Assembly: GCA_003219395.1 (NCBI GenBank)
Contig: QHOR01000185.1
Span: forward strand, 1-5,543
Direction of reading: 5' to 3'
Length of the DNA: 5,543 bases
From: Verrucomicrobiota bacterium
GTDB lineage: Bacteria; Verrucomicrobiota; Verrucomicrobiia; Chthoniobacterales; UBA10450
Shown in pieces: positions 5,276 to 5,543 of the stretch. How positions within the stretch are numbered: position 1 is the first letter of the stretch; each line of letters begins with the position of its first letter. The notes beneath the pieces are model-generated. The model saw only the letters and a program-made list of their open reading frames with translations. It was not told the origin of the DNA and searched no databases. A program made the position numbers and the translations under genes.

Positions 5276-5280
5276 CTCCC
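5276..5280 (-). promoter_or_regulatory. Ribosome binding site deciding the DUF1272 start
   Basis: GGGAG on the minus strand lies 7 bases before ATG 5268. It supports the short form of the protein over the longer in-frame start at 5385, which would add 39 residues foreign to the family. Confidence 0.65.
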
Positions 5281-5403
5281 TGTTACTAGCAACGATACAA
5301 TACCGGCCTCTTCGTGAACATCATTTTGGGGAGCGGATCGAAGGCTGATGTCGAGTGGCTCGCTGCCGAATTGAACTCCGGCCACAGCATCACAAGCGGA
5401 AGT

Positions 5404-5543
5404 TCACCAAATTGTTCCCTGGCGGTGAACCGACGGGATGTAGCCGAAGTAGCATCGGAATTGTTCCCGCAAGTCCGTTTCATCCGTTGGTGCCACGTGC
5501 CATTCGTGCGTCTCGTAAAACCTATCCGCTGGTATCGGTGCGA
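5404..5543 (-). CDS. C-terminal end of an unknown protein entering from the right edge
   Basis: On the minus strand a frame is open from the window edge to TGA at 5404-5406, giving 45 residues, starting APIPADRFYETHEWHVAP and ending ...REQFRCYFGYIPSVHRQG then TIW. The mix of aromatic, charged and proline residues is typical of a real protein rather than of chance GC-rich frames. No start is visible because the gene begins outside the window. I do not recognise the family. It lies 135 bases upstream of the DUF1272 gene on the same strand, so the two may share a transcript, though the gap is long enough for a separate promoter. Shorter overlapping frames here (5286-5483) are judged shadows. Confidence 0.5.
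   Translation of the reverse strand, partial: APIPADRFYETHEWHVAPTDETDLREQFRCYFGYIPSVHRQGTIW

Overview
The window is high-GC DNA that reads like the accessory or intergenic-rich part of a Bradyrhizobium-type alphaproteobacterial chromosome (Rhizobiales). This assignment is an inference. It rests on the type of the two periplasmic binding proteins, especially the 'GGAAAAWPLAA' signal peptide of the TRAP-like ABC_sub_bind family that is multiplied in bradyrhizobia, on a short basic protein with a 'TWRLTIIRSRG' start, and on a DUF1272 cysteine-rich protein. No rRNA, tRNA, CRISPR array or intact mobile element was seen.

Layout. At the left edge (1-191, minus) a possible gene start runs off the window. 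A leucine/amide-type (LivK-like) periplasmic binding protein follows on the plus strand (407-1606) behind a strong Shine-Dalgarno sequence. After a 460-base gene-poor stretch, a second binding protein of an unrelated family (ABC_sub_bind, PF04392 type) lies convergently on the minus strand (2067-3065). Neither has a permease or ATPase gene beside it, so both are orphan solute receptors as far as this window shows.

The right half is a run of small genes of unknown function. A 117-residue helical protein (3364-3717, minus) is framed by a consensus extended -10 promoter and a strong hairpin right at its stop codon. Divergent from it is a 96-residue protein with one membrane segment at its C-terminal end (3887-4177). 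Then come a 64-residue basic protein (4289-4483) and a 71-residue protein (4599-4814). The last is followed by a broken second copy of the tail of the 64-residue protein (4820-4915). A DUF1272 protein (5020-5268, minus) lies behind the C-terminal end of another gene that enters from the right edge (5404-5543, minus).

The most interesting items are regulatory or evolutionary. A perfect TGTGA-N6-TCACA palindrome sits exactly where a CRP-class activator would sit for an apparently leaderless 71-residue gene. A gene-tail fossil lies 432 bp from its intact paralogue. A perfect 16-bp palindrome lies between two small genes. I see no evidence of a defence system, toxin-antitoxin pair or other complete novel system here; the small proteins remain unassigned.
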